Both the position numbers and the translations under genes were made by a program. The notes under the pieces are model-generated. The model had not been told where the DNA came from and did not search any database. It saw only the letters and a list, made by a program, of their open reading frames with translations. DNA of 64,000 bases from a virus. Of the stretch, positions 1 to 7,303 are shown one piece after another; the stretch's first letter is position 1; every line of letters begins with the position of its first letter. Where the stretch lies: positions 1 through 64,000 of the IMG/VR virus record IMGVR_UViG_3300020370_000003. One strand, written 5' to 3'.

Positions 1-16
1 CATTGACACTAATCTA

Positions 17-22
17 CCTCCT
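17..22 (-). promoter_or_regulatory. Shine-Dalgarno of the next (unseen) gene
   Basis: The minus strand reads AGGAGG, followed by seven bases and then GTG at 9-7, with an in-frame ATG at 3-1. This is a near-perfect ribosome-binding site, so another gene begins at the left edge with GTG (position 9) or ATG (position 3). A TATACATA element at 32-39, one mismatch from the T4 late promoter, sits where its promoter should be. Only three codons of the gene are visible, so its product is unknown. Confidence 0.6.
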
Positions 23-31
23 ATACCACAA

Positions 32-39
32 TATGTATA
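32..39 (-). promoter_or_regulatory. Possible late promoter (TATACATA) of the next gene
   Basis: TATACATA on the minus strand differs at one position from the T4 late -10 element TATAAATA. It lies 23 bases before the GTG start at the left edge, similar to the spacing of the other late elements in this window. One mismatch in an AT-rich genome makes it tentative. Confidence 0.3.
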
Positions 40-77
40 GACCTTAGTACCTTAGCACAGAATTAAAAATTTTGCAA

Positions 78-635
78 CTACCTTTTGTCTCTGCTTCCCT
101 GATTCCTTACTTCAAATACTGTATAGTTGAAAGTTGCTGTAGCAGTCATGAATTCATTATCAGTTCCTGTAACATCGAAAGCTACAGTGGACAATGATAC
201 TGGCCAAAGACTTTGAAATACAACATCAAAGTTTGTAACATTATTATTATTTAAAACCAATAACGTTGCATCAGACCACTTAGCATCATCAGTGTTAGAT
301 CTAGTATCCATTCTATATTGGTCATTCCAATTCATTCTATCAATATAATCTTGAGGAGTTCCTAATGCTCGTATCCAATTATGAATCTCCATATAATTTC
401 TAAGGTCTTCATCAACAATGAAATCCAAAGTCAATTGACTATACTCTATATTACCACTCATAGGGATCTTAGCATATCCAGCAGTAGGAATATCAACTTG
501 CCCTAAACTCATTTCTGGTATTGATGCTCTTTGGCATAGAAAAGAAACCTTCTTTGCTTTATCCAATACGAATACAAATCCTATTGGTGATAGAAAGTTC
601 TTGTTTGTTAATTGATCTTTATACCAGTTTGCCAT
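78..635 (-). CDS. Tail-tube-like (gp19-fold) virion protein
   Basis: This 185-aa protein probably belongs to the myovirus tail tube/baseplate tube family. Seen: a soluble beta-rich sequence with an N-terminal stretch FLSPIGFVFVLDKAKKVSF, then a segment rich in P and G (DIPTAGYAKIPMSGNIEY), then LTLDFIVDEDLRNYMEIHNW. That order (a strand reporting on the ligand, an amidated loop, then a W-containing helix) resembles the T4 gp19 fold. The canonical tube gene gp19 is elsewhere (7304-7900), so this may be a tube-initiator or cap relative such as a gp48/gp54 counterpart. The start ATG lies 20 bases after a TATAAATA element, so it probably has its own late transcript. It follows the Ycf35 gene and precedes the gene that starts at the left edge. 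The exact T4 equivalent is uncertain. Confidence 0.6.
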   Translation of the reverse strand: MANWYKDQLTNKNFLSPIGFVFVLDKAKKVSFLCQRASIPEMSLGQVDIPTAGYAKIPMSGNIEYSQLTLDFIVDEDLRNYMEIHNWIRALGTPQDYIDRMNWNDQYRMDTRSNTDDAKWSDATLLVLNNNNVTNFDVVFQSLWPVSLSTVAFDVTGTDNEFMTATATFNYTVFEVRNQGSRDKR

Positions 636-655
636 TATAGCAGTACTATTTTAAT

Positions 656-663
656 TATTTATA
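656..663 (-). promoter_or_regulatory. T4-type late promoter TATAAATA (fused to ycf35 stop)
   Basis: A perfect TATAAATA on the minus strand ends 21 bases before the ATG of the tail-tube-like gene. The TAA inside the element (659-661) is also the stop codon of the upstream ycf35 gene. T4 late promoters consist of this -10 element alone, which fits the absence of a -35 box. Confidence 0.75.
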
Positions 664-1042
664 CCCACCGATTAACAACTAGTTCAACAGCATTACTTGA
701 ATTAACCTTCTGACTTTCCACTTCAAATCCATTAGACTTAGCAACACTGGTAAGTAGTTGTATACAATACAACTGTGTTATCTTTTCAAGGAATCTTTCT
801 ATTGGTATTTGATGAGACCAAGTTTGTCTATCGGTTATCAACTCATAGCATTGAGACTGTTTGTTCCATACGAAACCCATATCATCACCTACAGTTACTT
901 CACACATTACTCTCTCGTGCTCATGTCCTATAGGATTTACTAACTGTCTATTAATATCAACTGGATAACCATCAAACATCAATGCTTGTATTAATGCTGG
1001 TTTGTTTGTGATCTTCGTTTTGATTTTGCTGAAGTGTGACAT
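659..1042 (-). CDS. ycf35: Ycf35 / DUF1257 family protein
   Basis: This 127-aa protein resembles Ycf35 (DUF1257), a protein of cyanobacteria and plastids whose function is not established. Diagnostic stretches are the N-terminal MSHFSKIKTKI, LVNPIGHEHERV, GDDMGFVWNKQSQCYELITD, the QTW motif followed by PIERFLEKITQLY, and the C-terminal VELVVNRW. I chose the ATG at 1042 because the family begins MSHFSKIKT; an upstream in-frame ATG at 1078 adds 12 residues that do not look conserved. It overlaps the end of the DUF2997-like gene by about 71 bases in another frame. This is probably a host-derived auxiliary gene and is the best evidence in the window for a cyanobacterial host. The identification comes from recalled family motifs. 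Confidence 0.8.
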   Translation of the reverse strand: MSHFSKIKTKITNKPALIQALMFDGYPVDINRQLVNPIGHEHERVMCEVTVGDDMGFVWNKQSQCYELITDRQTWSHQIPIERFLEKITQLYCIQLLTSVAKSNGFEVESQKVNSSNAVELVVNRWV

Positions 1043-1208
1043 TGTAGTATTCTGGTTTGTATTCTCTAGAGATAACATTAACGTTATTTAGAGCTTTCTC
1101 AAATGGTAGTGTAACATCTAAACACTGATTTGACTCTACTCCTTGTACCTCTTCTATAACTGTACCATCCTGTTGGATGATGAATTTAATTTTTTGTTGT
1201 GTGGGCAT
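972..1208 (-). CDS. DUF2997-like small protein paired with Ycf35
   Basis: This 78-aa protein matches the short DUF2997 pattern: a strand KIKFIIQQDGTVIEEVQGV, a conserved Cys in NQCLDVTLPFEKALN, then a K-P-E-Y-Y end near residue 54. DUF2997 genes often sit beside ycf35 in cyanobacteria, and here the two are adjacent and overlapping. The start shares a base with the stop of the preceding gene (TAATG at 1210-1206), which suggests translational coupling. The last 24 residues are polar and lie over the beginning of ycf35 in a different frame, so the tail may be a by-product of the overlap. Function is unknown. It probably acts with Ycf35. Confidence 0.7.
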   Translation of the reverse strand: MPTQQKIKFIIQQDGTVIEEVQGVESNQCLDVTLPFEKALNNVNVISREYKPEYYNVTLQQNQNEDHKQTSINTSIDV

Positions 1209-1498
1209 TAGTAATGATCCTCTAGTCCTTCTACTGGTTTAACTTCCCAGTCCTTACCATAGTATTTTTCTAACATATTATGATGTGGAGCACGGTCAAG
1301 TTGCTCTTGCGTGAATGTAATCTTCTTAGGTGGTGGAGGTGGAAACATCTCTAGTTGTATCTCAGGTATAGAAAAGGTGTCACCATCTTTTCTATGGTGT
1401 TGCCAATAGAATGTACCGTTTGGTTTTTTGTATAAATGGTCTGCATCGTGTGAACTAATCAAAACCATCTTAACTATCTTGTCGCCTTTCTCAATCAT
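1208..1498 (-). CDS. Small hypothetical protein with polyproline run
   Basis: This protein of about 96 aa has no family I recognise. It contains HHRKDGDTF, a PPPPP run after EIQLEMF, and an acidic C-terminus. The ATG at 1498 shares one base with the TAA stop of the upstream 62-aa gene (TAATG), matching the junction style of its neighbours. An in-frame ATG at 1513 would add five residues and a 16-base overlap. It lies in a co-directional run of small genes ahead of the DUF2997/ycf35 pair. The compact spacing and overlapping stop/start suggest it is real. Confidence 0.6.
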   Translation of the reverse strand: MIEKGDKIVKMVLISSHDADHLYKKPNGTFYWQHHRKDGDTFSIPEIQLEMFPPPPPKKITFTQEQLDRAPHHNMLEKYYGKDWEVKPVEGLEDHY

Positions 1499-1686
1499 TA
1501 ATGTATTATGCATGTGGAATCAGGATCCCAACAATCTGGACAGTCCATCTCTTGTTCATAGTTATGTAGTTTATGAACCACATCATCGTATTTCTCACCA
1601 AGTTCCTTATCCTGTGATCTTATCATACTCCCATAATATTGGCAAGCATGAATCATCCTTTGTATTTCTTTTTCGTGGAATTGCAT
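1498..1686 (-). CDS. Small hypothetical protein, Cys-containing C-terminus
   Basis: This 62-aa polypeptide begins MQFHEKEIQRMIHACQYYG, is likely helical, and ends with a short CPDCWDPDSTC segment. The three Cys could bind metal or form a disulfide, but this is inference. A late-promoter-like AATAAATA lies 21 bases before the ATG. The stop is fused to the next start (TAATG). Function is unknown. Confidence 0.6.
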   Translation of the reverse strand: MQFHEKEIQRMIHACQYYGSMIRSQDKELGEKYDDVVHKLHNYEQEMDCPDCWDPDSTCIIH

Positions 1687-1706
1687 AATACAAATGGGTA
1701 AATATA

Positions 1707-1714
1707 TATTTATT
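1707..1714 (-). promoter_or_regulatory. Late-promoter-like AATAAATA
   Basis: AATAAATA on the minus strand lies 21 bases upstream of the 62-aa gene and touches the stop codon of the 88-aa gene. It has one mismatch to TATAAATA and is embedded in an AT-rich stretch, so the call is moderate. Confidence 0.45.
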
Positions 1715-1980
1715 TAAGATACCTTACCACCCCATTCAGAATTAGGATCTAATCTCTCCATATAATTAAACCCACTACCTTCGGGGTAAATATATTTTCC
1801 ATTCTCATCAAAGTTTGGACCTACCTTCTTTGCAGGGTATGTGGGATATGGTCTCAACCCTGCTCTCATCTCTCTACCCTTTCTCTTTCTCATCTCATTA
1901 CCAGTCTCATGATCTTCAGGCATAGTGGGCCATGATGATCCAAGAATACGTTTGATATCTTCTTTAGTATAACCTTTCAT
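1714..1980 (-). CDS. Small hypothetical protein downstream of the gp23 terminator
   Basis: This 88-aa protein has a basic middle (NEMRKRKGREMRAG), aromatic and proline-rich segments (RPYPTYPAKK, YIYPEGSGFNYMER) and the N-terminus MKGYTKEDIKRILG. I recognise no family. It begins 19 bases beyond the terminator of the capsid gene, so it is expressed by read-through or from a weak promoter. There is no strong Shine-Dalgarno. Orientation and position make it a plausible phage gene. Confidence 0.6.
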   Translation of the reverse strand: MKGYTKEDIKRILGSSWPTMPEDHETGNEMRKRKGREMRAGLRPYPTYPAKKVGPNFDENGKYIYPEGSGFNYMERLDPNSEWGGKVS

Positions 1981-1994
1981 ATTTAATTTAGTAT

Positions 1995-2023
1995 AAAAAA
2001 AGAGACCCCTCTGGGGTCTCTTT
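1995..2023 (-). terminator. Rho-independent terminator after gp23
   Basis: An 11-bp perfect stem (1999-2009 with 2013-2023) with a three-base loop is followed on the minus strand by a run of T. The stem contains GAGACCCC and its complement. It begins 20 bases after the gp23 stop codon and should end the major capsid transcript. Confidence 0.9.
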
Positions 2024-2042
2024 AAGTTGTATGTAATCCAAA

Positions 2043-3440
2043 TTACATGAGGTTTGCAACTTGTACACGTCTGTAATACTTGTTAGTATTAGCTGTAAGA
2101 GCACCAGATCCCTGAGTAAGTCCCTGTGAGAATGGGTTTGAAACCATGCCGTAACGAGTCTTGAATCCAATTTTTGGTTGGAAGGTGTCAGGATTTATTG
2201 CTCTGACCTGCTGTAGAGGTACATATGGGCAATAGAATAATCCAGCATCATAAGGAGAAGTTCCTTTGTATCCAGCAACGTAGAAGTGCTTGTCACTTAC
2301 GTTAGCAGAATAAGGGTCAACATAAACCTTTATGCGTCCGTTAAGAGTACCAACAAGTGTGCTTGCAGTATCATCAACACCAGTAAGAGCATTGTTGCCG
2401 TTAAGAGCAGGTGTGTAATCTAGAACACCAGCCATTCCAAGAGCAGAAGCCACATCAGCAGAGCAGATGAGGATGTTGCCCTTCCCACGACGAGTTTGCT
2501 GTCCGATAGCGTTAGCATCTCTTTCTATCTGGAAGAGTAGTCCTTTGAACTTCTCAACTGACCATCTACCGTTGGAGTCAACGTCAAGGTCAAAGATACC
2601 AGCATCAGCAGTATTGTTCTGAGCACCTTCTACTGCGTTAACGTAGATTGTACGAACAACTTCTCTGTTGATTTCAGCAAGGATTTCTGTTGAGAGAATG
2701 TTGGACAACTCTTGCTCGGCATCAAGACCATGAATTGCTTTCAAGTCTTGAGCAAGCTCGATGCTGTACTCAGCTTTCAACGCACGAGATTTCGCTGTAA
2801 CAGTTACTTTCTCTATGCTGAATCCCATCTCACGGAACGCTGTATTAGCAGCACCGTCATCTAAAGCTTCAGCAGTGGTTGTTGCCATTCCAGTAGCATC
2901 ACCAGTCTGCTCGTAAGTTCCAGGAGAACTATCGTTAAGAACAGCAGGGTTGTTACCTTGAGCGTCGTTAGTTGCGTCTGAAGCGTTGGGGTCGTAGTTA
3001 GAAAGACCTGTTCCAGCACCACCAGAGAAACCAGCGTTAGGCTCATTGAAGAATGCTTCACGGAAGTCAGATGAAGCAGGGCTTCTCTCACTACCATAGG
3101 CAGTTCTCATTGCGAAGATAAGTCCAGTAGGACCAGTCATTGGTTGTACACCAGCAATGTCATAAGCAATTAGCTTAGGCATTGAACGACGTATCAATGA
3201 TATAAGTACGGGGTCGAAACCAGCAACAGGACCAGTTGCAGTTGCATCTGCACCATATCCACCTGTTCCAACAGTTTGTAAAGTCTCGTTAAGGATTTGT
3301 CCTTCTTCGACTTGTGCTTTTTCTTGGTTCTCTAGAAGTTGTGCGACTACACCTTTTTTATAGGAATCTTCGATCTCTGGAAGAGCGTCGTGATTCAATA
3401 CAGGGGCCCACTTCTCCTGGAGTTGTTTAATGTTAGCCAT
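2043..3440 (-). CDS. gp23: Major capsid protein gp23
   Basis: This protein of about 465 aa forms the hexameric capsid lattice of T4-like phages; T4 gp23 has 521 aa. Family features are an N-terminal helical propeptide (IKQLQEKWAPVLNH), the segment RRSMPKLIAYDIAGVQPM, GPTGLIFAMRTAYG, and the C-terminal half with FYCPYVPLQQVRAINPDTF and PKIGFKTRYGMVSNPFSQG. T4 prohead protease cuts after (I/L)-x-E. The sequence ILNE followed by TLQTVGTGGYG near residue 52 is a good candidate maturation site. I use the ATG at 3440; the longer reading from 3449 starts with TTG, and that TTGGAG acts as part of the ribosome-binding site. It follows scaffold gp22, and a strong terminator follows. No TATAAATA is obvious in its short leader. 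Confidence 0.97.
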   Translation of the reverse strand: MANIKQLQEKWAPVLNHDALPEIEDSYKKGVVAQLLENQEKAQVEEGQILNETLQTVGTGGYGADATATGPVAGFDPVLISLIRRSMPKLIAYDIAGVQPMTGPTGLIFAMRTAYGSERSPASSDFREAFFNEPNAGFSGGAGTGLSNYDPNASDATNDAQGNNPAVLNDSSPGTYEQTGDATGMATTTAEALDDGAANTAFREMGFSIEKVTVTAKSRALKAEYSIELAQDLKAIHGLDAEQELSNILSTEILAEINREVVRTIYVNAVEGAQNNTADAGIFDLDVDSNGRWSVEKFKGLLFQIERDANAIGQQTRRGKGNILICSADVASALGMAGVLDYTPALNGNNALTGVDDTASTLVGTLNGRIKVYVDPYSANVSDKHFYVAGYKGTSPYDAGLFYCPYVPLQQVRAINPDTFQPKIGFKTRYGMVSNPFSQGLTQGSGALTANTNKYYRRVQVANLM

Positions 3441-3470
3441 TTTCTCCAAAATTTGTAGTAGTTTAATTAA

Positions 3471-4565
3471 TTATTTCGACCATCTAGACAGTGCATCAAC
3501 GTACTTCGACATTGTGCCACTAGTGGTTTCTTCTACCAAAGGAGCAGATCCTTCTTCGGTGGGTTCAGTTGTTTCAGCAACAACTTCGGCCTTCCTAGTG
3601 AAGTATGATTCCTTGATAGTTTCGACTTTAGATTTAAAGTCTGCTTCAGTTTCAAACTCAACCCCTTCTGCTAATGAAACGAGCTTTTCCTTTTGGGTCT
3701 CAGCAAGTCCAGTTGCACATTCGTTCACAATTTCCATTTTAACAAACTCACCAATTCTCTTATTCAATGAGACATTGGTGTCGATCTGTTCGTTGAGCTT
3801 TGTTTCCATATCATTTAACTCTTCAGCCATGCCATCAAGCAGGTTGAATTTTTCTTCGGGTACAGTAAAGTTCTGTTCCACGAATAGCTTTTTAAGACCA
3901 TTAAAGAATGATTCTGCCATCTCTGTCTTAATGCCATGCTCCACAGCAAGTGCGTTTTCTTCTAACCATTGCTTTGCAGCATAAGAGATGTAGTCATCAA
4001 CCTTCTCGGCCAATTCTGTTTTAACCTTTTCGACCTCTTCTGTAAGAGTGCCTTCAAAGGCTTCTTGCAACGCTTTGACTTCCTCGTTAACCTTTTGGGT
4101 TACGACTGCCTCAAAGATTGTCTTTGCTTTAGTCTTGAACTCTTCATCTAGTTCTTGACCAGCGACAAGAGCGTCAACATCTTCACTAAAGTCGTACTTG
4201 GCTTCAGTGGTCTCTTCTTCTTTGGGCTCTTCGGAGATTGTTTCGCCATTCTTTTCCTCACTGTCAAAGATCTTTCCAGATAATCCAGCACTTACATTAC
4301 CAGTGCCTGCATCTGAAGGCTTCGTCTTGATAGACTTGTCTCCTTCTTTGGCAGTTGAACCAGCAGCAGATGCACCAAGGTTCTTAGTACCCTTAGCACC
4401 TTCTTCTGATTTACTATCGGATCCTCCAATAGCATTAAAATTTCCCCCAGAAGTATCGATTTTTTCTCCTGCGGTTGCACCTTTTTTGATTGCTGTAGAA
4501 CCAGTAGCTGCGTCTTCGCTCACTTGCTCCATATTATCTAGCTCTTTAGTAGAGGTCTCAGACAT
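3471..4565 (-). CDS. gp22: Prohead scaffold (core) protein gp22
   Basis: This 364-aa protein sits exactly where T4 has the prohead core protein, between protease gp21 and capsid gp23. The composition fits a scaffold: very acidic, Ser/Thr/Gly-rich N-terminal 110 residues, then long charged helices (FKTKAKTIFEAVVTQKVNEE, EVEKVKTELAEKVDDYISY) likely to coil, and a short ending YVDALSRWSK. T4 gp22 is 269 aa, so this one has a longer disordered N-terminus. The protein is normally cut to peptides by gp21 during maturation. A perfect TATAAATA at 4604-4611 should drive gp22 and probably gp23. The call rests on position and composition plus the C-terminal end; sequence identity in this family is low. 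Confidence 0.88.
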   Translation of the reverse strand: MSETSTKELDNMEQVSEDAATGSTAIKKGATAGEKIDTSGGNFNAIGGSDSKSEEGAKGTKNLGASAAGSTAKEGDKSIKTKPSDAGTGNVSAGLSGKIFDSEEKNGETISEEPKEEETTEAKYDFSEDVDALVAGQELDEEFKTKAKTIFEAVVTQKVNEEVKALQEAFEGTLTEEVEKVKTELAEKVDDYISYAAKQWLEENALAVEHGIKTEMAESFFNGLKKLFVEQNFTVPEEKFNLLDGMAEELNDMETKLNEQIDTNVSLNKRIGEFVKMEIVNECATGLAETQKEKLVSLAEGVEFETEADFKSKVETIKESYFTRKAEVVAETTEPTEEGSAPLVEETTSGTMSKYVDALSRWSK

Positions 4566-4603
4566 TTGTTTAAACTCCGATTAAATCTTGCGTTGTCTTT
4601 ATT

Positions 4604-4611
4604 TATTTATA
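4604..4611 (-). promoter_or_regulatory. T4-type late promoter upstream of gp22
   Basis: Perfect TATAAATA on the minus strand, 39 bases before the gp22 ATG and just downstream of the gp21 stop codon. It would start a transcript covering gp22 and gp23 up to the terminator at 1995-2023. Confidence 0.8.
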
Positions 4612-4613
4612 AA

Positions 4614-5258
4614 TCACAAACTCTTTAGAAACTTACTGAATGCGGAAACCTTCCGTTCTTGTAAGTTTATTAGAGTTGCTTCATCAATTTCTTGCTTTAT
4701 TTGAGCAACAGCAGACTCTTTAAGTATACCATTATCCCAAACCCATTCTTTTCCTTCCATAATTCCATCAACAAAAGCATCAGGTGCTGATGGATCTGCT
4801 ACTATATCAGCAGCAGTTGCAAGCATAAAGTCATCTTGTACTATGTTAACGCCCTCTTGTTGTTTAAGAGAACCCATACCACGACTAGAAACTCCAAGAC
4901 TTACACCTTCATCAAGAAGAGATTTTGCAATTCTTCCGTTAGGTGTATCAAGAATCTTTGCACGTCCGATAAAATTATTACCTTCTGCTCTAAGAGATTC
5001 TATTTTATGAGAAACTTTATCCAGATTGATGGAAGGTCCATCTGGATGTCCTAACTCACCGAGAGCACGACCCTTGCGAATATGTGCCTCATCATATTTA
5101 GCAACTTCACGTTCAAGTGTTTTGAATGGATACTTGCGACCATTCTTATTTGCTATCTCAGCCTGTAGAAAGACACCTTCTATAAAGTGTGACTTCTTCC
5201 CATCCTTTTCTTCGGATAAAAAGTTAACTTCGGTTATTTCTTCAGCTATCAGTCTCAT
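4614..5258 (-). CDS. gp21: Prohead core protease gp21
   Basis: This 214-aa protein is a serine protease of the T4 gp21 type (T4: 212 aa) that degrades the scaffold and trims capsid proteins inside the prohead. The visible catalytic surroundings are His71 in GELGHPD and Ser124/125 in GVSSRGMGS, the two hallmark motifs of the family. IEGVFLQAEIANKNGRKYP is the conserved N-terminal strand and NGR loop. The start overlaps the end of the upstream small gene by 17 bases, so the two are probably co-translated. It lies between portal and scaffold genes as in T4. Confidence 0.95.
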   Translation of the reverse strand: MRLIAEEITEVNFLSEEKDGKKSHFIEGVFLQAEIANKNGRKYPFKTLEREVAKYDEAHIRKGRALGELGHPDGPSINLDKVSHKIESLRAEGNNFIGRAKILDTPNGRIAKSLLDEGVSLGVSSRGMGSLKQQEGVNIVQDDFMLATAADIVADPSAPDAFVDGIMEGKEWVWDNGILKESAVAQIKQEIDEATLINLQERKVSAFSKFLKSL

Positions 5259-5595
5259 TTTTTGGTTCCTCTATAGGTTCGATAGAATCAACCACCGCAG
5301 TATTTGGTGGTAGTGGGTCAGGCACTTGTTCCTGTTCTGCATTTGCTATTTCACCTGCAGTAGGTGCAATCTCTGGTGGTTCTTGACCATCAAAGACTTT
5401 ATCCGCAATTTCATCAGCAGTTGCTTGACCAGTTTGATCTTGGTCAAAACCCCACTCTTTTGCAAATTCAAGTTTCTTTGCTTCAATTGCATCATATGCT
5501 GCTGCACTTAAAGCATCATTAGTCGCATCAATAGCTTTAGATTTCTCATCGCTAAAGATGTGATTTACAATTGTATTTGCTATTTCACTAGGCAT
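5242..5595 (-). CDS. Small acidic protein between portal and protease (possible core protein)
   Basis: This 117-aa protein has a helical, Ala/Glu-rich first half (SEIANTIVNHIFSDEKSKAI) and an acidic, Pro-rich tail. In T4 the same interval between gp20 and gp21 holds the small core proteins gp67 and gp68, so a prohead core role is a reasonable inference. No sequence similarity to those can be claimed. I chose the ATG at 5595, which is preceded by GGGAA. The longer reading starts with GTG at 5607. A late-promoter-like element lies 21 bases upstream of the ATG. Confidence 0.75.
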   Translation of the reverse strand: MPSEIANTIVNHIFSDEKSKAIDATNDALSAAAYDAIEAKKLEFAKEWGFDQDQTGQATADEIADKVFDGQEPPEIAPTAGEIANAEQEQVPDPLPPNTAVVDSIEPIEEPKNETDS

Positions 5596-5615
5596 AATAA
5601 TTCCCACGTTAGTTT

Positions 5616-5623
5616 TATTTATT
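5616..5623 (-). promoter_or_regulatory. Late-promoter-like AATAAATA overlapping the gp20 stop
   Basis: AATAAATA on the minus strand overlaps the TAA stop of the portal gene (5622-5624) and lies 21 bases before the ATG at 5595. One mismatch to the T4 consensus. Confidence 0.5.
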
Positions 5624-7259
5624 AAAATTCAGCTCTCTTCTGATCACCAGAAGAAATACTAGACTTTGGGTCCGCTGTCGAACCCCCATTTGCTGCACCA
5701 TTTGCACCAGCTAATGCGGTTGAATCCGTCATAGGATCTTCCCCGATTCCCATTTCCAATGCTTGCATTGCCATAGGATCCATGATAATTCCGTCTGCTA
5801 TCTCTTGCTTAATCTGTTTGTCGATTTCTTTAATCTCAACATCAGTATGCTTAAGAACTTGACGACGGATATAATCAGCAGAGAAGTACTTACCAACATA
5901 AGGATCCATGTTGGCAACTTCATTCATCCTTTCATTGCGGATTTCAATCTCTTTGAGTTCAGTAAAGTAGTTGTCAGCGATATAATCAAACTGAACATGC
6001 TCCTTCATACTTTCCCAATCTTCGAGAGTAAGAATACCCTTTAAGATTAACTGCGTCTTTAAAAGATCTGTGAATAATTCAGAGAATCTCTTACGCAATC
6101 TTGCGACAAACTTCTGGAACTTAACCTCATCTCTTGTGATCTCAGCAGCACGACCAATGTTAAATGTAGTCTCTGTTTCTAATCTTGAGTTAGGAACGTT
6201 CAGTGATTTGTATAGTTTCTTCTGGAAGTACTTAACATCTTCTAGTTCTCCAAGGTTCTGACCACCAGGTAATGTAGTAATCTCAGTTCCTCTTCCACCT
6301 TCTCTTCTAGGTAACCAGAAGTCTTCCAACATGGACATGAACTTCTTGTCATCCTTTATCTCACCAGTGTTTGCATCGTATACAAGTTTATTTCTGTAAC
6401 GACCCATTACCTCACGTAGATATTGTTCCGCTTTATTCTTTGGAAGGTTACCTACATCGATATAGAAAATTCTTCTTTCTGGTGCTCTTGATAATCTGTA
6501 GATAACAAGAGAGTCTTCAATCATTCTTAATTGATTGACTGCCTTAATTGCCTTATGCAAATGAGACAAGACCATATTCTTGTTAAGATCTTGAACACCA
6601 GAGTGACAATATGTAATAGAATCAGGAGCAATCTTCATACCTTGGTTGGTACTATTCTTTAATCCTTTTGGATTGTATAAGAAATAAGATGCTGCTCTTT
6701 GCGTGAGTTGAGTATTGAGATCCATGCCCCGAAGTTGTTCGGGTTTCTTTTCCTCATACTCAGTTACTTTACGAATCTTACGAGGGTCAATATATCTAAG
6801 GTCTATCAATCCACCTTTAGGGTTTTTGGGATCTATAACCTTATGATAAAAAAGTCTCCCATCAACATACCATCGACGGAAGATCTCGTATGACCTGTTT
6901 TCAAAATCAAGAAGACGGAGGATTTCATCGAACTCCTCACGGATTAACTTCTTAATTTTTTCAGATACTTTTAAATTTGATAATTCTACAGAGACTGGAA
7001 CGTCATCAAAGTTACCACATATAGTCTCGTTGACTACATCATCTACTGCACTATCACATTCTGGTTGCAAAACCATCTCCCTATATCTTGATATAAGGTC
7101 ATAATCATTTCTTACTACTCCATCAAGATCAATAGAATATCCAAAGTATCCACCACCTGCAATAGGTTGTGAACCATCTAAACTATCCTTTTGAACAAAA
7201 GAAGGCCCCTTCGGAACCTTCTTTGCTCTCTCTAGTGAAAATCCAAAGAGCTGCGACAT
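5622..7259 (-). CDS. gp20: Portal vertex protein gp20
   Basis: This 545-aa protein is the dodecameric portal through which DNA is packaged (T4 gp20: 524 aa). Characteristic segments are the N-terminal YFGYSIDLDGVVRNDYDLISRYREM (conserved Y-R-x-M region), CDSAVDDVVNE, LRYIDPRKIRKV, YRLSRAPERRIFYIDVGNLP, DFWLPRREGGRGTEITTLPGG and FNIGRAAEITRDEVKF. The C-terminus is Ala/Gly/Ser-rich and probably flexible. It is expressed from a CTAAATAAGG late-type element in the 44-base gap after gp19 and precedes the core and protease genes, as in T4-like phages. Confidence 0.97.
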   Translation of the reverse strand: MSQLFGFSLERAKKVPKGPSFVQKDSLDGSQPIAGGGYFGYSIDLDGVVRNDYDLISRYREMVLQPECDSAVDDVVNETICGNFDDVPVSVELSNLKVSEKIKKLIREEFDEILRLLDFENRSYEIFRRWYVDGRLFYHKVIDPKNPKGGLIDLRYIDPRKIRKVTEYEEKKPEQLRGMDLNTQLTQRAASYFLYNPKGLKNSTNQGMKIAPDSITYCHSGVQDLNKNMVLSHLHKAIKAVNQLRMIEDSLVIYRLSRAPERRIFYIDVGNLPKNKAEQYLREVMGRYRNKLVYDANTGEIKDDKKFMSMLEDFWLPRREGGRGTEITTLPGGQNLGELEDVKYFQKKLYKSLNVPNSRLETETTFNIGRAAEITRDEVKFQKFVARLRKRFSELFTDLLKTQLILKGILTLEDWESMKEHVQFDYIADNYFTELKEIEIRNERMNEVANMDPYVGKYFSADYIRRQVLKHTDVEIKEIDKQIKQEIADGIIMDPMAMQALEMGIGEDPMTDSTALAGANGAANGGSTADPKSSISSGDQKRAEF

Positions 7260-7281
7260 TATTAAAAACTTATTGTTCCTA

Positions 7282-7291
7282 CCTTATTTAG
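7282..7291 (-). promoter_or_regulatory. Late-promoter-like CTAAATAAGG upstream of gp20
   Basis: CTAAATAAGG on the minus strand in the short gp19-gp20 gap, 23 bases before the gp20 ATG. It has the AAATA core of the late element with the first T replaced. Confidence 0.45.
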
Positions 7292-7303
7292 GGAGTTTCC
7301 AAA

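Noticed and set aside
3447-3449. gp23 start at 3449
   Set aside because: The codon is TTG and the bases TTGGAG fit a ribosome-binding site for the ATG at 3440, which gives the expected MANIKQ N-terminus.
3450-3470. Late promoter directly upstream of gp23
   Set aside because: The minus strand here is AATAATTAATT-like and lacks TATAAATA; gp23 probably depends on the gp22 promoter.
3430-4584. Plus-strand open frames opposite gp22
   Set aside because: Mirror images of the gp22 coding strand with no ribosome-binding sites; every supported gene is on the minus strand.
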